Source of the DNA: Halobacteriovoraceae bacterium
GTDB taxonomy: Bacteria; Bdellovibrionota; Bacteriovoracia; Bacteriovoracales; Bacteriovoracaceae
Length of the DNA stretch: 7,358 nucleotides
Assembly: GCA_018663815.1 (NCBI GenBank)
Contig: JABJPQ010000100.1
Coordinates: forward strand, 1 to 7,358
Reading direction: 5' to 3'
Part shown: piece after piece, positions 6,392-7,358 of the stretch
Position numbering within the stretch: position 1 is the stretch's first letter
Layout of the letters: each line of letters opens with the position of its first letter
Position numbers and translations under genes: made by a program
The notes under the pieces: model-generated
The model's database searches: none
Told to the model about the DNA's origin: nothing
Seen by the model: only the letters and a program-made list of their open reading frames with translations

Positions 6392-7358
6392 TTAACTCAT
6401 CCAAGTGGCATCACTTTGTAATTCCCACTTAGTTGTTATTTTTTTTACATTCGTCCAAAAATCTAATGACTGTTCACCTGTGATATCACCATGGCCAAAC
6501 TTTGAAGCATTAATGCCGCCAAAGCTAAATGGCTCCCTTGGAACAGGTACACCAATATTAACTCCAAACATTCCACAAGTTGCTTGGCTAGCAACATATT
6601 CGGCCATCGGTCCAGAGCTGGTAAAGACACTCGCTGCGTTTCCGTACTCACTAGAGTTTTGAATTTCAATCGCCTCAGAGATATTTTGACATCTTACAAT
6701 AGAAAGTATGGGACCAAATAATTCCTTAACCGCAGCGGTTGAACCTGCTTTCACATGATCCAATATAGTTGGCCCTAACCAATATCCATCTGATGCTTCA
6801 CCACTAACCTTCGCTCCACGCCCATCCAAAACAATAGTCGCTCCGGCCTTAATTGCATTTTCAATTTCATTACTTAATAAATCAAGTTGCTCTTTCGTAA
6901 TTATCGCCCCCATTGTCTCACCTAAAACTTGAGATGAAGCACGCTCTTTTATTTTTGCAATATGTTTATCAACATCTCCTACGGCCAGTAAAACTGAAGC
7001 GGCCATACAACGTTGGCCAGCGCAACCAGTAAAAGAATCTGAAATTCCAATTCCCGTAACTTCTAAATCAGCGTCTGGTAGTAAAACAATATGATTCTTA
7101 GCACCGCCTAAACACAACGCTCTTTTTCCAAGCGAAGTAGCACTTGTATAAACTAGATTAGCGACTTTACTCGATCCAACAAAGGCAATCGCCGCGACAT
7201 CTTTATGTTTAATAATATTACTGGCCGCTTCAGTAGTTCCTTGTACAACAGTTAATATTCCTGCAGGAAGACCGGCCTTTGCAAAAGAGTCTGCAATATA
7301 TTTACTGGTCAAGGGTGTTTTCTCTGACGGTTTCCACACATAAGCATTACCCAGTGCA
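6392..7358 (-). CDS. CoA-acylating (methyl)malonate-semialdehyde dehydrogenase, 5' end cut by window edge
   Basis: The C-terminal two-thirds (322 residues; the family is about 500) of an aldehyde dehydrogenase of the MmsA/IolA type, which oxidises malonate or methylmalonate semialdehyde with NAD+ and CoA to acetyl- or propionyl-CoA plus CO2. The frame is open to the window edge, with ALGNAYVWKPSEKTPL as the familiar NAD-binding entry, so the GTG at 7337-7339 is not a real start. Next come AFVGSSKVA, the subfamily hallmark LGGAKNHIVLLPDADL, and the nucleophile loop CAGQRCMAAS (catalytic Cys at 7007-7009). The C-terminus VNIGVPVPREPFSFGG...FWTNVKKITTKW follows the MmsA pattern rather than that of ordinary aldehyde dehydrogenases. 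It is first among the visible operon genes, 19 nt before URC1. In this context malonate semialdehyde from uracil is the likely substrate; valine or inositol breakdown is the alternative. Confidence 0.93.
   Translation of the reverse strand, partial: ALGNAYVWKPSEKTPLTSKYIADSFAKAGLPAGILTVVQGTTEAASNIIKHKDVAAIAFVGSSKVANLVYTSATSLGKRALCLGGAKNHIVLLPDADLEVTGIGISDSFTGCAGQRCMAASVLLAVGDVDKHIAKIKERASSQVLGETMGAIITKEQLDLLSNEIENAIKAGATIVLDGRGAKVSGEASDGYWLGPTILDHVKAGSTAAVKELFGPILSIVRCQNISEAIEIQNSSEYGNAASVFTSSGPMAEYVASQATCGMFGVNIGVPVPREPFSFGGINASKFGHGDITGEQSLDFWTNVKKITTKWELQSDATWMS

Noticed and set aside
7337..7339. GTG as start of the dehydrogenase
   Set aside because: The frame continues upstream to the window edge as ALGNAY, conserved aldehyde dehydrogenase sequence. 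The gene is simply cut by the edge.
1..7358. CRISPR array, tRNA, insertion sequence or riboswitch
   Set aside because: No regularly spaced repeats, cloverleaf-like segment, transposase or terminal inverted repeats were seen, and intergenic gaps are too short for a large riboswitch except 2280-2459, which shows no recognisable fold.

Overview
The window is compact, AT-rich (roughly one-third G+C by eye) bacterial DNA. Three genes encode proteins with Sec-type signal peptides, and one of these is an outer-membrane barrel of the MipA/OmpV type, so the host is Gram-negative. Low G+C, a Firmicutes-like GCFWC MsrA, and this style of endonuclease I and MipA would fit a marine or freshwater Bdellovibrionota/Bacteriovorax-like bacterium. 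A low-G+C gammaproteobacterium is also possible. This placement is inference; the window has no rRNA or other phylogenetic marker.

Left part (1-2279, all on the minus strand): an exported endonuclease I-family nuclease is closed by a clear intrinsic terminator. Downstream of it is a methionine sulfoxide repair pair: an exported MsrA-MsrB fusion, followed in the same reading frame, after a single TAA, by a second stand-alone MsrB without a signal peptide. The stand-alone gene runs off the left edge.

Middle (2280-3254): a 180-bp divergent intergenic region with a promoter-like element, then a plus-strand MipA/OmpV-family outer-membrane protein. Its start codon lies almost at the predicted transcription start and has no Shine-Dalgarno.

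Right part (3260-7358, all on the minus strand): the notable system. Transcription order is a CoA-acylating (methyl)malonate-semialdehyde dehydrogenase (5' end off the right edge), a URC1-type GTP cyclohydrolase II homologue, a URC4/DUF1688 protein and a uracil phosphoribosyltransferase (the URC6 role). Spacings are 19 nt, an 8-nt overlap and 13 nt, so this looks like one operon. URC1, URC4 and URC6 are the core of the URC uracil-catabolism pathway first worked out genetically in the yeast Lachancea (Saccharomyces) kluyveri. In that pathway uracil is first activated to UMP and then degraded through ribosylurea to a C3 product. The inferred logic here is: UPRT makes UMP, URC1 and URC4 open and dismantle the ring, and the dehydrogenase takes the resulting malonate semialdehyde to acetyl-CoA. 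The first gene is incomplete and the operon promoter, transporter and any urea-handling genes are not in view.
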